DNA of 44,370 nt, taken from Syntrophus sp. (in: bacteria). Lineage in GTDB: Bacteria; Desulfobacterota; Syntrophorhabdia; Syntrophorhabdales; Syntrophorhabdaceae. The stretch spans positions 1-44,370 of the forward strand of contig PNOM01000016.1 of NCBI GenBank assembly GCA_013824835.1, given 5' to 3'. This document shows positions 19,119 through 27,095 of the stretch, piece after piece; position 1 is the stretch's first letter; every line of letters starts with the position of its first letter. The notes under the pieces were generated by a model. The model searched no databases. It was given only the letters and a program-made list of their open reading frames with translations, and had not been told where the DNA came from. The position numbers and the translations under genes were made by a program.

Positions 19119-19895
19119 TTATCTTGATTTTTGGGCGAGGATTGCTGCCCCCAGTGCGCCGGTGATCTGGGGTTCATCGGCAACAAAGACCCGGGCGCCC
19201 AACTCGGTCTCGATGGCCCTTACCAGACCCATATCCTTGGCGCCTCCCCCGGTAACGGCACAATCATTTGCGAGGCCGACACGGGTAACAAGGGTGACAA
19301 TCTTTGATGCCATGGCCTTGTGGATGCCCGCAAGAATGTCCCCGGGACTTGCTCCCTCAGCAATACGTGATACAGCCTCCGATTCAGCAAAGACTGCACA
19401 GGCTGTGGTAAAGTCGACCGGTTTTGTGGCGGTAAGGGAAAGGGGACCAATTTCATTCAGGCTGATATGAAGTATTCGGGCAATAATCTGGAGGAACTTT
19501 CCGCTTCCACCGGCACATTTTTCGTTTATGATAAAGTGTGCAATTCTGCCCGTATCATCGAGGCGGATGGCCCTGCTGAACTGGGCGCCTATGTCAATAA
19601 CCGTCCGGACTGTGGGGAAGAGGTGGTGTATCCCTGCAGCATGACAGGACATGTCGGTGACAGACTGGTCAGTGGCGTCAGCCACCATTGTTGCCCCGTA
19701 TCCTGTGGCTACTGTATAGGAAATGTCGTCTCTGGAGAGACCAATCTTTTTAAGGGCTTCTTCGGAAACCAGCCGGGATGATTCCTTATAGTTGCCCCCT
19801 GAGGGTGCTACTGCATAGGATCGAAGGGCTATGTCTTCGCAGACAACGGCCTTGGAGTAGGCGGAGCCTGCATCTATGCCGAGAATGTACTTCAT
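19119..19895 (-). CDS. Benzoyl-CoA reductase activase subunit, divergent (BzdP/BzdQ or BcrD type)
   Basis: A 258-residue ASKHA-fold ATPase of the BadF/BadG/HgdC family. ATG 19895 (MKYILGIDAGSAYSKAV) was chosen; the frame extends 29 residues further but those overlap the previous gene. The phosphate-binding GIDAGS, the cluster-ligand cysteines in NEKCAGGSGKF and TTACAVFAESEA, and the C-terminal TGGGAKDMG are present. The second phosphate motif reads DIGAQFSRAI instead of the usual DIGGQDSKGI found in its neighbour, so the two activases are not equivalent. It is the last gene of a four-gene operon, 10 bases after the other activase. By position it is Q in the N-O-P-Q order, but I do not assign P or Q firmly. 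Confidence 0.85.
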   Translation of the reverse strand: MKYILGIDAGSAYSKAVVCEDIALRSYAVAPSGGNYKESSRLVSEEALKKIGLSRDDISYTVATGYGATMVADATDQSVTDMSCHAAGIHHLFPTVRTVIDIGAQFSRAIRLDDTGRIAHFIINEKCAGGSGKFLQIIARILHISLNEIGPLSLTATKPVDFTTACAVFAESEAVSRIAEGASPGDILAGIHKAMASKIVTLVTRVGLANDCAVTGGGAKDMGLVRAIETELGARVFVADEPQITGALGAAILAQKSR

Positions 19896-19905
19896 ATGCT
19901 GAACC

Positions 19906-20748
19906 TCATGAGAAGAATGTTGCCTCCTCAAGACCCCGTCCGCACCGGATAGGTGTTTGCCCCTCGGTTGTATACTTTTCATACACCTCTTTGCCGATCA
20001 GCGCTGCACCAAGCGCACCCGTGATCAGAGGTTCGGGCGGGACCAGGACCGGGTACCCGAATCTGGTTTCCAATGCCTTTACCAGACCTATATTTTTAGC
20101 GCCGCCGCCGGTGATGGCAACATCGGGCTCAATCTTCAGTTTTCTTACCAGAGAATAGACCCGTGTGGCAACGGATTGGTGGATTCCTGCGATGAGATTC
20201 GCCACAGATTCACCGTTCGCGAGCTGGTTGTTTACCTCGTGCTCTGCAAAGACCGTGCAGGTACTGCTGATCTCGGCTGCCTTCCGGGCTGTGAGGGAGA
20301 GCTCGCCGAGTCTTTCAAGAGGAACCCCGAGAGAATCGGCAATGACCTCAAGAAAACGACCTGTCCCGGCCGCACATTTATCATTCATGACAAAATTGGT
20401 CACTTTACCGTCCTTGATCTTGATGCCTTTACTGTCCTGGCCGCCAATATCGACGATGGTTTTTACTGTGGGGAGGAGACTATGAATGCCTCGTGCATGG
20501 CAGGTAATCTCCGTTATCTGCCGGTCGGCAAAAGGAACGTTGATCCTGCCGTATCCTGTTGCGACGATATATGTCAGATCAATGAAACGAAGACCTGCCA
20601 GATCAAGGGCCTCTTCCATTACTTTATTGGCTAATTTGCGGTGTTCTGGTCCGGTTGGTCCTATCAGCGAGGCTTCGAGTTTGTCGCTTATAATCACCAC
20701 TTTTGTCATGGTGGAGCCTATATCCAGACCAGCAAAATAGTGGGTCAT
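19906..20748 (-). CDS. Benzoyl-CoA reductase activase subunit (BzdP/BzdQ or BcrA type)
   Basis: A 280-residue BadF/BadG/HgdC-type ATPase. Canonical motifs: GLDIGSTMTKVVI, VATGYGRIN, VDIGGQDSKGIKI, NDKCAAGTGRFLE, STCTVFAEHEV and ITGGGAKNIGLV. The two cysteines (in NDKCA and STCTV) are those that, in a dimer, hold a shared 4Fe-4S cluster. The module hydrolyses ATP to drive electrons into the BzdN/BzdO ring-reducing module. A C-terminal extension (EKYTTEGQTPIRCGRGLEEATFF) is absent from the partner activase. The gene lies 194 bases after bzdO and 10 bases before the second activase; the two probably form a heterodimer. Confidence 0.88.
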   Translation of the reverse strand: MTHYFAGLDIGSTMTKVVIISDKLEASLIGPTGPEHRKLANKVMEEALDLAGLRFIDLTYIVATGYGRINVPFADRQITEITCHARGIHSLLPTVKTIVDIGGQDSKGIKIKDGKVTNFVMNDKCAAGTGRFLEVIADSLGVPLERLGELSLTARKAAEISSTCTVFAEHEVNNQLANGESVANLIAGIHQSVATRVYSLVRKLKIEPDVAITGGGAKNIGLVKALETRFGYPVLVPPEPLITGALGAALIGKEVYEKYTTEGQTPIRCGRGLEEATFFS

Positions 20749-20942
20749 ATTAATCCTTTACACGTTATCCTGGATACTCATGCCTTCAAATCCGAGGGAA
20801 GAGCGTGAGGGACTGAGTCCGGAAACCATAAATCCTGACGCTCGCCAGGAGAAAGCAGATGAGAGCGTACGGGGTGTTTGCCCCCAAAACGTATAGTACG
20901 TAATGGGAGCAAAGTGACCGCGTTTATATCATTGATATCTTC

Positions 20943-22274
20943 TTAACCTTTTCTCTTCTTTGCAGCATCAAGTGTTTCTATAAAAGCATCAATCCTGTTG
21001 TGGGTATCTGCCTCGTTGTAAGAGCTGATGTCAACGATATCGCCTTCCATAATCAGGACGGGTATATCGCCATACACCTTTTTAAGGGTATTCGCCTGGT
21101 GGATAATCCCTGCGTGCCAGGAACGGCAGGAGAAGGCAGAGTGAAACACCACGCCGTCGCATTTATAGTCTTCAATATACTCAATAATACGTTCTACTTT
21201 TGGTATGGAGCCGGGGCGTTTCCGCGCTTTGTCGTACCAGTGGGTCCAGTAGCGCACCCATCTCCAGGCAATGTGTTCCAGGGGATCATTGGTCTTCGGG
21301 AGATCAAGACGTTCAATCTTCTCGCCTCCGCGGTAGGTTACTTCAACGGGGAACACAGCGCCCTTGTTATTAAAATACTGAAAGTCACCGAGGGCAAACC
21401 AGGAAGGAAGTCCTGCACCCCAGAGGATTCTATACTTTTCATCCTCAACAACACCCTTTTTATCAGCGATCTTTTGTTGCAGCTCATCATAGAGGTCTTT
21501 GTAGAAGTCATAGGCCTCCTGGGTAGCGAGGTTAAAGGTAAAGGGCACCATGGTGTTCATTGCATCGCCCGTGTCCATGGGGGTCGGGATGGCCTTGCGC
21601 AGCTCGTAGGTATCGATGAAGAGGTCCCAGGTTTTATCGGACAGCTCAGTCAGCGCCGCAAGCCTGTCCCAGTCCATCTTTTTGCCGGTTACTTTTTCGC
21701 AGAACTTGACGAGTTCGCGGAGTTCGTCGGCAGCATACTTTACATAGAATTTTTCCTGATCCTTGTGGTCAAGTTTCGGGTCAAAAGGGGGATAGTACAT
21801 GTTTCCCACAAAGACGGGCACATCCGGAATGTAATGCTGCGTTGCCTGGGGCCATTTGAAGCGGGGGTCACAAAGAAGCTGACCTGATCCGAGGATCATG
21901 TCCGGTCTTGCCATGCCTCCCCAGGGTGCGCCGGGAACCGGCTCTCCGTTCAGTTCTTCCCGCATCATATCAAAGCCTATAGTGCAGGTGGCATATGTAC
22001 AGAGGGAGCGTGAAAAGTTATCGGCTTCCGCTTTCTGGAGGAATTTCTCCGCATCACGCTTGGCCGCACAGACGCCTGCAAAGCTTTCACCCCATGCGGG
22101 TACTATATCCATGGCCCGCATGATTTCATCCTGGCCGTCAGCTATGTAAGCGTAGGCTACCTTTTTCCCTTCTTCTTTTGCTTTCAAGGTGGCAGATAGG
22201 CTGCCCCGTACAAATTTTGGTATCTTTCCTGCTGCTTGGGTTGCTAATGCTCTTGGTTTTTTATCTTCAGCCAT
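20943..22274 (-). CDS. bzdO: Benzoyl-CoA reductase subunit O (bzd-type; BcrB-like)
   Basis: A 443-residue member of the 2-hydroxyacyl-CoA dehydratase D-component/benzoyl-CoA reductase family, in the length class of BzdO/BcrB. Conserved cysteines that should ligate a 4Fe-4S cluster occur in GVCAAKRD, SLCTYATCTIG and FSCRSWH. Other recognisable stretches are YAYIADGQDEIMRAMD, PVPGAPWGG and IMEGDIVDISSYNEADTHNRIDAFIE. With BzdN it forms the catalytic heterodimer that reduces the aromatic ring of benzoyl-CoA to the cyclic diene-CoA. GGAGG precedes the ATG (CGGAGGAAATT). It is separated from bzdN by a 160-base repeat-rich spacer. Confidence 0.88.
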   Translation of the reverse strand: MAEDKKPRALATQAAGKIPKFVRGSLSATLKAKEEGKKVAYAYIADGQDEIMRAMDIVPAWGESFAGVCAAKRDAEKFLQKAEADNFSRSLCTYATCTIGFDMMREELNGEPVPGAPWGGMARPDMILGSGQLLCDPRFKWPQATQHYIPDVPVFVGNMYYPPFDPKLDHKDQEKFYVKYAADELRELVKFCEKVTGKKMDWDRLAALTELSDKTWDLFIDTYELRKAIPTPMDTGDAMNTMVPFTFNLATQEAYDFYKDLYDELQQKIADKKGVVEDEKYRILWGAGLPSWFALGDFQYFNNKGAVFPVEVTYRGGEKIERLDLPKTNDPLEHIAWRWVRYWTHWYDKARKRPGSIPKVERIIEYIEDYKCDGVVFHSAFSCRSWHAGIIHQANTLKKVYGDIPVLIMEGDIVDISSYNEADTHNRIDAFIETLDAAKKRKG

Positions 22275-22280
22275 AATTTC

Positions 22281-22425
22281 CTCCGTAATTGGTTGAGTGA
22301 GTTAAGTGGTTAAGTGTGTTGAGTAAGGAAAGTCAATGGCTTACCTCACTTAACCTACTCACCTTACTCGGCTTGTACTTGGCTTACCTCACTTAACCTA
22401 CTTAACCTACTTAACTTACTCACCG
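22281..22425. repeat. Degenerate short-period repeat between bzdN and bzdO
   Basis: The spacer is made of reiterated GAGTAAG/GTTAAGT-like and, further right, ACTTAACCT-like units with a 7-9 base period. The left part is roughly complementary to the right part, so the transcript could fold into a long imperfect hairpin inside the reductase operon. No open reading frame uses it. Confidence 0.65.
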
Positions 22426-22434
22426 TATTTTGGG

Positions 22435-23586
22435 TCATGCGATCATTTCCAGGAATGCCTCAATCCTGGTCTTCGCCCTTGGCAGGGCGGAGGTGGAATA
22501 TTCATCCTCCAGATAGAGCACAGATGCTCCGGTAGACTCGATAAAGCTCTTAACCGCTGGCACTTCAAAACCGTAGGGGTCGCAATATTTGTAGATGAAG
22601 AGAATTACGCCGTCTACCTTGAATTCGTCGATGTATTTTTTCATATGCCCGAAGCGAGCTTCCAGGTTTTCCTCATAATTATTACCATCAGCAACATAGG
22701 TGGTGGGTATTTTAAGCTTTCTCAAATAACGTTCTGCAATGCCCTGGACCGGATCCTGGGTTGCATCCACATCCTGCCAGTACATCTTGCTTCCAATAGA
22801 CAGATCGTCCATTACGAGCCATGCGCCTGCCCCTTCGATGGCCTCAATGACGGCCACATCATCAATCTGATCGCCGATAATCATGATCCGTTTACGCATA
22901 TCCTTCGAGGATGGTCTCTCTTTCACCTCTTTGGTTACACTCTCAATAAGTGCACTTGATTCCTGAACAGGAAGACTCATTGCGGCCACCAGGACCTTCA
23001 TCATCTCAGTTCCTGAGATAAGGGGTGGGTTGGCTGTCCTTAAGGCATAAAGTTCTCTCATAAGCCGCCTGTTTTCGTTGTGTGCTTTTACTGCCTGAGC
23101 AATCGCCTCGTCAGTAATTGTTGTGCCGGTAAATTTCTCAAGGGTGCCGATAAATACACGGAGAATCTCCTTCATGAATTCAATGGACGGGTCATCGGTG
23201 ACATGGGGGACGTTAAGGAAGTGCCAGTAGGGCAATTTCAGAACGTCGCTCCATACATCATTTGTCCTGTCGATCGAGTCACACTGGTGGGGCAGGACCA
23301 TGCCGTCAAGAAAGTCGTACCTGCCTTTGACTGCTGCATCAAAGACATTCCTTACAAAGGGGCAGACAACGGTTTCCATGTAGGCGTCACCTTTTGTAAT
23401 GGCCTCAGACACATTGCCTTTAAGTCGTAGGGGTATCACGCCTGCCGCGGTCAGGATCTCCACTGGTCCCAATGCTGAAAGATAGCCGATAACCTTCTTG
23501 CCTGATTCTTTCAGGTCCTTTGCCCTTGATCCATACTGGTTGTAATACTTTTCTGCTGTTGCTAATCCGTTTGTTTGTGGTTCCAT
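22435..23586 (-). CDS. bzdN: Benzoyl-CoA reductase subunit N (bzd-type; BcrC-like)
   Basis: A 383-residue member of the 2-hydroxyacyl-CoA dehydratase/benzoyl-CoA reductase family, partner of BzdO. Cysteines expected to bind the cluster lie in VVCPFVRN, PHQCDSIDR and YKYCDPYG. KKVIGYLSALGPVEILTAAGVIPLRLKG is the typical N-terminal substrate/cluster fold. The gene order N-O-activase-activase equals the bzdNOPQ order of Azoarcus-type reductases. It is the first gene of the operon; regulatory sequence lies in the 287 bases upstream. No dedicated ferredoxin gene (bzdM) is seen beside it. Confidence 0.87.
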   Translation of the reverse strand: MEPQTNGLATAEKYYNQYGSRAKDLKESGKKVIGYLSALGPVEILTAAGVIPLRLKGNVSEAITKGDAYMETVVCPFVRNVFDAAVKGRYDFLDGMVLPHQCDSIDRTNDVWSDVLKLPYWHFLNVPHVTDDPSIEFMKEILRVFIGTLEKFTGTTITDEAIAQAVKAHNENRRLMRELYALRTANPPLISGTEMMKVLVAAMSLPVQESSALIESVTKEVKERPSSKDMRKRIMIIGDQIDDVAVIEAIEGAGAWLVMDDLSIGSKMYWQDVDATQDPVQGIAERYLRKLKIPTTYVADGNNYEENLEARFGHMKKYIDEFKVDGVILFIYKYCDPYGFEVPAVKSFIESTGASVLYLEDEYSTSALPRAKTRIEAFLEMIA

Positions 23587-23653
23587 CGTTGACCTTCCTA
23601 TTGCCCACCTGTTTTGGTTGCAGTGGACTGGGGGTAATATGGTACTGTTAAAA

Positions 23654-23720
23654 GTTCTGTATATAAAACAATGTTCTATATAGCCATATAAAAATAACTA
23701 AATGGCAGGTCATTTGTCAA
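23654..23720 (-). promoter_or_regulatory. Possible promoter and operator region of the benzoyl-CoA reductase operon
   Basis: On the minus strand a TTGACA (plus 23715-23720) is followed after 18 bases by TATTTT (plus 23691-23696). Downstream of the expected start, two direct repeats read GTTCTGTATA (from 23654) and GTTCTATATA (from 23673) on the plus strand, 19 bases apart. That is about two helical turns, a spacing suited to a regulator binding one face. A further GTGAAA-AA-TTTCAC dyad sits at 23785-23798. Function is a guess; no regulator gene of the BzdR type lies in the window. Confidence 0.35.
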
Positions 23721-23873
23721 TAAAATAGTGATTACAAAGTGAATCAGCAATTAATATAGTCAATAAAAACAGTATGTTATAATCGTGAAAAATTTCACCT
23801 AACCTGATCGGGCACAGGGTTGTCCTTTCTGCCCTCGGGGATGCCAAGGGAAAAGGTTGGTGACAGTTGATAC

Positions 23874-26549
23874 TCAGGTTATCAACCCAAGGGGAAAATA
23901 CGCATGGACTTCTGTGCCCTGGCCTGGCTGGGATTTTAATTCCAGATGGCCGCCTGCAAGGGTAGCCCGCTCCTGCATTCCAAGTATGCCGAAGCTCTTG
24001 CCTTTTAGCGCCCTTTTATGAGTTTTGTCAACATTAAAACCGTTTCCGTTATCCCTCACAATTAGGTGGAGCTCTCCGCTGTGAGCCTCGAGTGCAACAT
24101 GGACTTCTTTCGCGTTAGCGTGGCGGACAATGTTTGTCAATGCCTCCTGGGCAATGCGAAAGCAGGTCAATTCGATGAGAGGGGAGAGACGTTCTTCCCT
24201 GAATACCGTATGGAACGCTGCGTGAAACCCTGCCCGGTCAGATAATCTTTTAATATACCATTCCAATGCAGCAGGCAGACCAAAGTCATCCAGAATGGAG
24301 GGGCGGAGTTCAATTGATAGATTGCGTACCTGTTTGATGAGCCCGTCTACCATCTTCACGCTTTCATTTAATGCGGCCGTGGCTGACTCCGAAGCCTTAG
24401 AGCGTTCCGTGTGCTTGAGGCTGATTCTTAGTGCGGTAAGGGTTTGGCCTATCTCATCATGAAGCTCACATGCAATATAGCGGCGTTCGGCCTCCTGTAT
24501 TTCCAGAAGACGGTGCGACAGGGTTCTCAAATGTTCCATGGTATGTTGCAGTTTTTCCTCCATTGTCCTTTTTTCCGTCACGTCCTCCACTATCCCGTCC
24601 AGGTGATGGGGAATACCGTTCTCATCGTGTATCACGCTCATAGTAAGATGCCCCGTCCATTGCTTGCCGTCTTTACGGAGATACTCTATTTCATGGATAA
24701 TATACCCGTCGCTTTCAAGAATCTTCTCAAGAATCCGGGCTCTATGTTCCGGCTGTGCATAAATCTGGGTGGCCATATCAGAAATGGAGTCGGTTACATC
24801 CTGAGGGGATTCATAGCCCAGCATTTGTGCAAGGGCAGGGTTTACCCTGATAAATTTGCCTTCAAAGGTAGACTGAAATATTCCCAAAGGAGAGTTTATG
24901 AATATGCTGCGATACTTCCCTTCACTCTCTTTCAGGGCTGCCTCAGCCTGTTTTCGCTCAGTGATATCCCTGAATTCGGTAACCCTGACGTTTATGCCGC
25001 CATAGGGGATCGATTTACCGTGAATTTCAAGAGGATAGGTTGATCCGTCCTTCCTGAGACCCTTGACTTCATATGGTTTTTCAAAATCTGCGAGGATGTT
25101 GTTCATAACCAGGTCATGATATTCCGGGGCAATGAGGTTGAGGCCGTTCATGCCGATCAGCTCATCAAGCTCGTATCCGGTGAGTGTTGCGAGCCCCAGA
25201 TTGGCTTCCAGAATGATACCCTTAGCGTGGATACCGATACCGCCGAAGGATACCTCGTGGAACCTGCGGAATCGCTCTTCGCTTTCTCTGAGGGCATGTT
25301 CAGCTCGTATTCGTTCGGTAATATCGGTCACTATAGTAAGGAAATATTCTCTACCAGCGAGTATTATCTTTGTGGAATTGAACAGGGCATGTCTGAGTTC
25401 CCCCGCCCTGATCTTCACCTGTAACTCAAAATTCTCCACGTACCCTTTTTTGTTGAGTTCATTCAGAAAAAGCGATCTTTGCTCTGTTGTGATATATCCG
25501 ATGCCGACAGAGGTGTTTCCGATAATCTCTTCTCGTGTAAGACCCATGGTCTTCGAGAATGCCTCGTTTACATCAATATATTGCCCTCCACTGATTGTAG
25601 TGATGGTCATAGGAATCCCGCTTTTCATAAAGGCTGCCGAAAATTTTGATTCGCTTTCTTGCAGTGCCTGTTCAGCGAACTTTCGTTCTGTGATATCGGT
25701 AACTACGCCTTCAATAGCAATAGCATGACCGATGGTGTTGCTCACCGGCACGTTGCGAACATATAACCAGCGCTCCCCGCCTGATTTATGGATAATTTTG
25801 AATTCATAGGGGGGCGGTATCTCACCTTTTATAAGCTTTTTCCACTGTTGTACGAAATAATCGGACCAGTCAGGATGCATTACTTTTCGAGCCAGCAGCG
25901 GGTCGTTGTAGAATTCTTCCGGGGTGTACCCCGTCAGGTCGATAGAGGCGGGACTTACATATTCATACCTGCCGTCAGGAAGGGACATCCGATAGATCAT
26001 GTCCCGGGCATTTTCCGCCAGGCGCCGAAATCGCTTTTCGCTCTCCTGTAAGGCCTTTTCTGTCTCCTTGCGGGCGCTTATGTCACGGACACTCGACCGG
26101 TGACCAAGATGTATTCCTTTGGCGTCATATACAGGCTGCCATGAGACGGAAGCCCATTTTATGGTCCCGTCTTTACAGTGGATACGAAATTCAGCATTAT
26201 TGCCTTGTGAGCCTCCTACTGCCTCCTCGAAGAGTTTTCCTATCCGGGGCAGGTCGCTTTCATGGATGACGGGGAGGGGAAAGTCAGTCATAGAGAGGCA
26301 CTCTTCGGTTGTGTACCCGATGAAATGTGATACCCCTTTATTGATCCACTGCGCCTTTCCGTCCGGACCTACCCAGCTTTCCCAGTCAAAGGTGTAATCA
26401 GCGATGGCGTGGAATTGCTCTTCGATCTTCTGAAGTTTTGCTTCTGTGTGTCTGAGTCTGGCTTCAGTTCCTTCCAGTTCGGCAATCCGGCGGCGAAGCT
26501 CTAAATTTTCCTTGAGCAATTGAGTTTTTTTCTGGCGGGTAGGTTCCAT
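23874..26549 (-). CDS. Five-PAS sensor histidine kinase (HisKA_3/NarX-like)
   Basis: An 891-residue cytoplasmic kinase with no membrane helix. An N-terminal coiled coil (1-40) is followed by five PAS/PAC units ending at about 165, 290, 415, 530 and 665, each closing with a D-I/V-T/S-ER/KR type linker. The dimerisation/phosphoacceptor region has the HisKA_3 form (ACELHDEIGQTLTALRISLKH, His in ELHDE). The ATPase end shows ALTNIVRHANAKEVHVAL, DNGNGFN and KSFGILGMQERATLAGG. HisKA_3 kinases pair with NarL/FixJ-type response regulators, but none is encoded nearby, so it is an orphan. It ends about 290 bases from bzdN on the same strand; a role in aromatic-compound control is possible but unproven. 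Confidence 0.9.
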   Translation of the reverse strand: MEPTRQKKTQLLKENLELRRRIAELEGTEARLRHTEAKLQKIEEQFHAIADYTFDWESWVGPDGKAQWINKGVSHFIGYTTEECLSMTDFPLPVIHESDLPRIGKLFEEAVGGSQGNNAEFRIHCKDGTIKWASVSWQPVYDAKGIHLGHRSSVRDISARKETEKALQESEKRFRRLAENARDMIYRMSLPDGRYEYVSPASIDLTGYTPEEFYNDPLLARKVMHPDWSDYFVQQWKKLIKGEIPPPYEFKIIHKSGGERWLYVRNVPVSNTIGHAIAIEGVVTDITERKFAEQALQESESKFSAAFMKSGIPMTITTISGGQYIDVNEAFSKTMGLTREEIIGNTSVGIGYITTEQRSLFLNELNKKGYVENFELQVKIRAGELRHALFNSTKIILAGREYFLTIVTDITERIRAEHALRESEERFRRFHEVSFGGIGIHAKGIILEANLGLATLTGYELDELIGMNGLNLIAPEYHDLVMNNILADFEKPYEVKGLRKDGSTYPLEIHGKSIPYGGINVRVTEFRDITERKQAEAALKESEGKYRSIFINSPLGIFQSTFEGKFIRVNPALAQMLGYESPQDVTDSISDMATQIYAQPEHRARILEKILESDGYIIHEIEYLRKDGKQWTGHLTMSVIHDENGIPHHLDGIVEDVTEKRTMEEKLQHTMEHLRTLSHRLLEIQEAERRYIACELHDEIGQTLTALRISLKHTERSKASESATAALNESVKMVDGLIKQVRNLSIELRPSILDDFGLPAALEWYIKRLSDRAGFHAAFHTVFREERLSPLIELTCFRIAQEALTNIVRHANAKEVHVALEAHSGELHLIVRDNGNGFNVDKTHKRALKGKSFGILGMQERATLAGGHLELKSQPGQGTEVHAYFPLGLIT

Positions 26550-26668
26550 TGCGGGTGCCCCTGAGTTATAGTGACTGCTGGGATAGTATACAATATTTCG
26601 GGAATTATAGCTTCTGGGGATTTTCTGACAGGGTTGACATCCGACCCTGATCTTAACAATTATCGGTT

Positions 26669-26926
26669 TTAAGGGTTGTTTTTAACAAATTTCTTTACCG
26701 TATTGCCGTCGATAAGCTTAAACTTCAGGGTGGGGCCTTTAACGGTTCTCCCGTCATATATGCCTGTTATCCTGACCTCAATCTCCTCGGGTTTGCATTG
26801 CAGTTCTTTTGCAAGTTTTTCTTTGGTTTCCTTTATATCTCCCGGCTCATACGCATCGAGGGGCAAATCACATAGTATATGATCATTGCCGTGTATGAAT
26901 ATTATCTGCCTGTCTTTGGTTTCCAT
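26669..26926 (-). CDS. Small hypothetical protein
   Basis: An 85-residue acidic/lysine-rich protein. It opens METKDRQIIFIHGNDHILCDLPLDAYEPGDIKETKEKLAKEL and ends KKFVKNNP. The pattern (beta strands, one amphipathic helix, beta strands) suggests a compact alpha/beta, perhaps ubiquitin-like, fold. It has no signal peptide or membrane segment. It lies between the two histidine kinases on the same strand. No strong ribosome site precedes the ATG. I do not recognise a family; coding potential rests on sensible composition and codon use. Confidence 0.55.
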   Translation of the reverse strand: METKDRQIIFIHGNDHILCDLPLDAYEPGDIKETKEKLAKELQCKPEEIEVRITGIYDGRTVKGPTLKFKLIDGNTVKKFVKNNP

Positions 26927-27095
26927 CGTGGTTACGGTTACCTTATTGTCCTTATGTTTAAAATATAAATTTGCTCTTACTTATTTATCGGTTGTGTTGA
27001 GCAATGCTTAATGATATGTTCAGACTGGTCTAATGATATAAATCAAGTTGACTCAAATAATTATGCAATTTTGATTGCAAGTTGGAATTAATATA

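Noticed and set aside
21000-21887. 295-residue plus-strand frame
   Set aside because: Antisense shadow of bzdO.
22281-22425. CRISPR array
   Set aside because: Units are 7-9 bases, contiguous and degenerate, without spacers; no cas genes are in the window.
19119-23586. 2-hydroxyglutaryl-CoA (or other 2-hydroxyacyl-CoA) dehydratase instead of benzoyl-CoA reductase
   Set aside because: Two different activase subunits, the N-O-activase-activase order, subunit lengths and the nearby benzoate-CoA ligase favour the reductase; dehydratases normally have a single activase.
23785-23798. GTGAAA-AA-TTTCAC dyad as a terminator for the upstream region
   Set aside because: Short, AT-rich and without a T run in either direction; listed only as a possible operator component.
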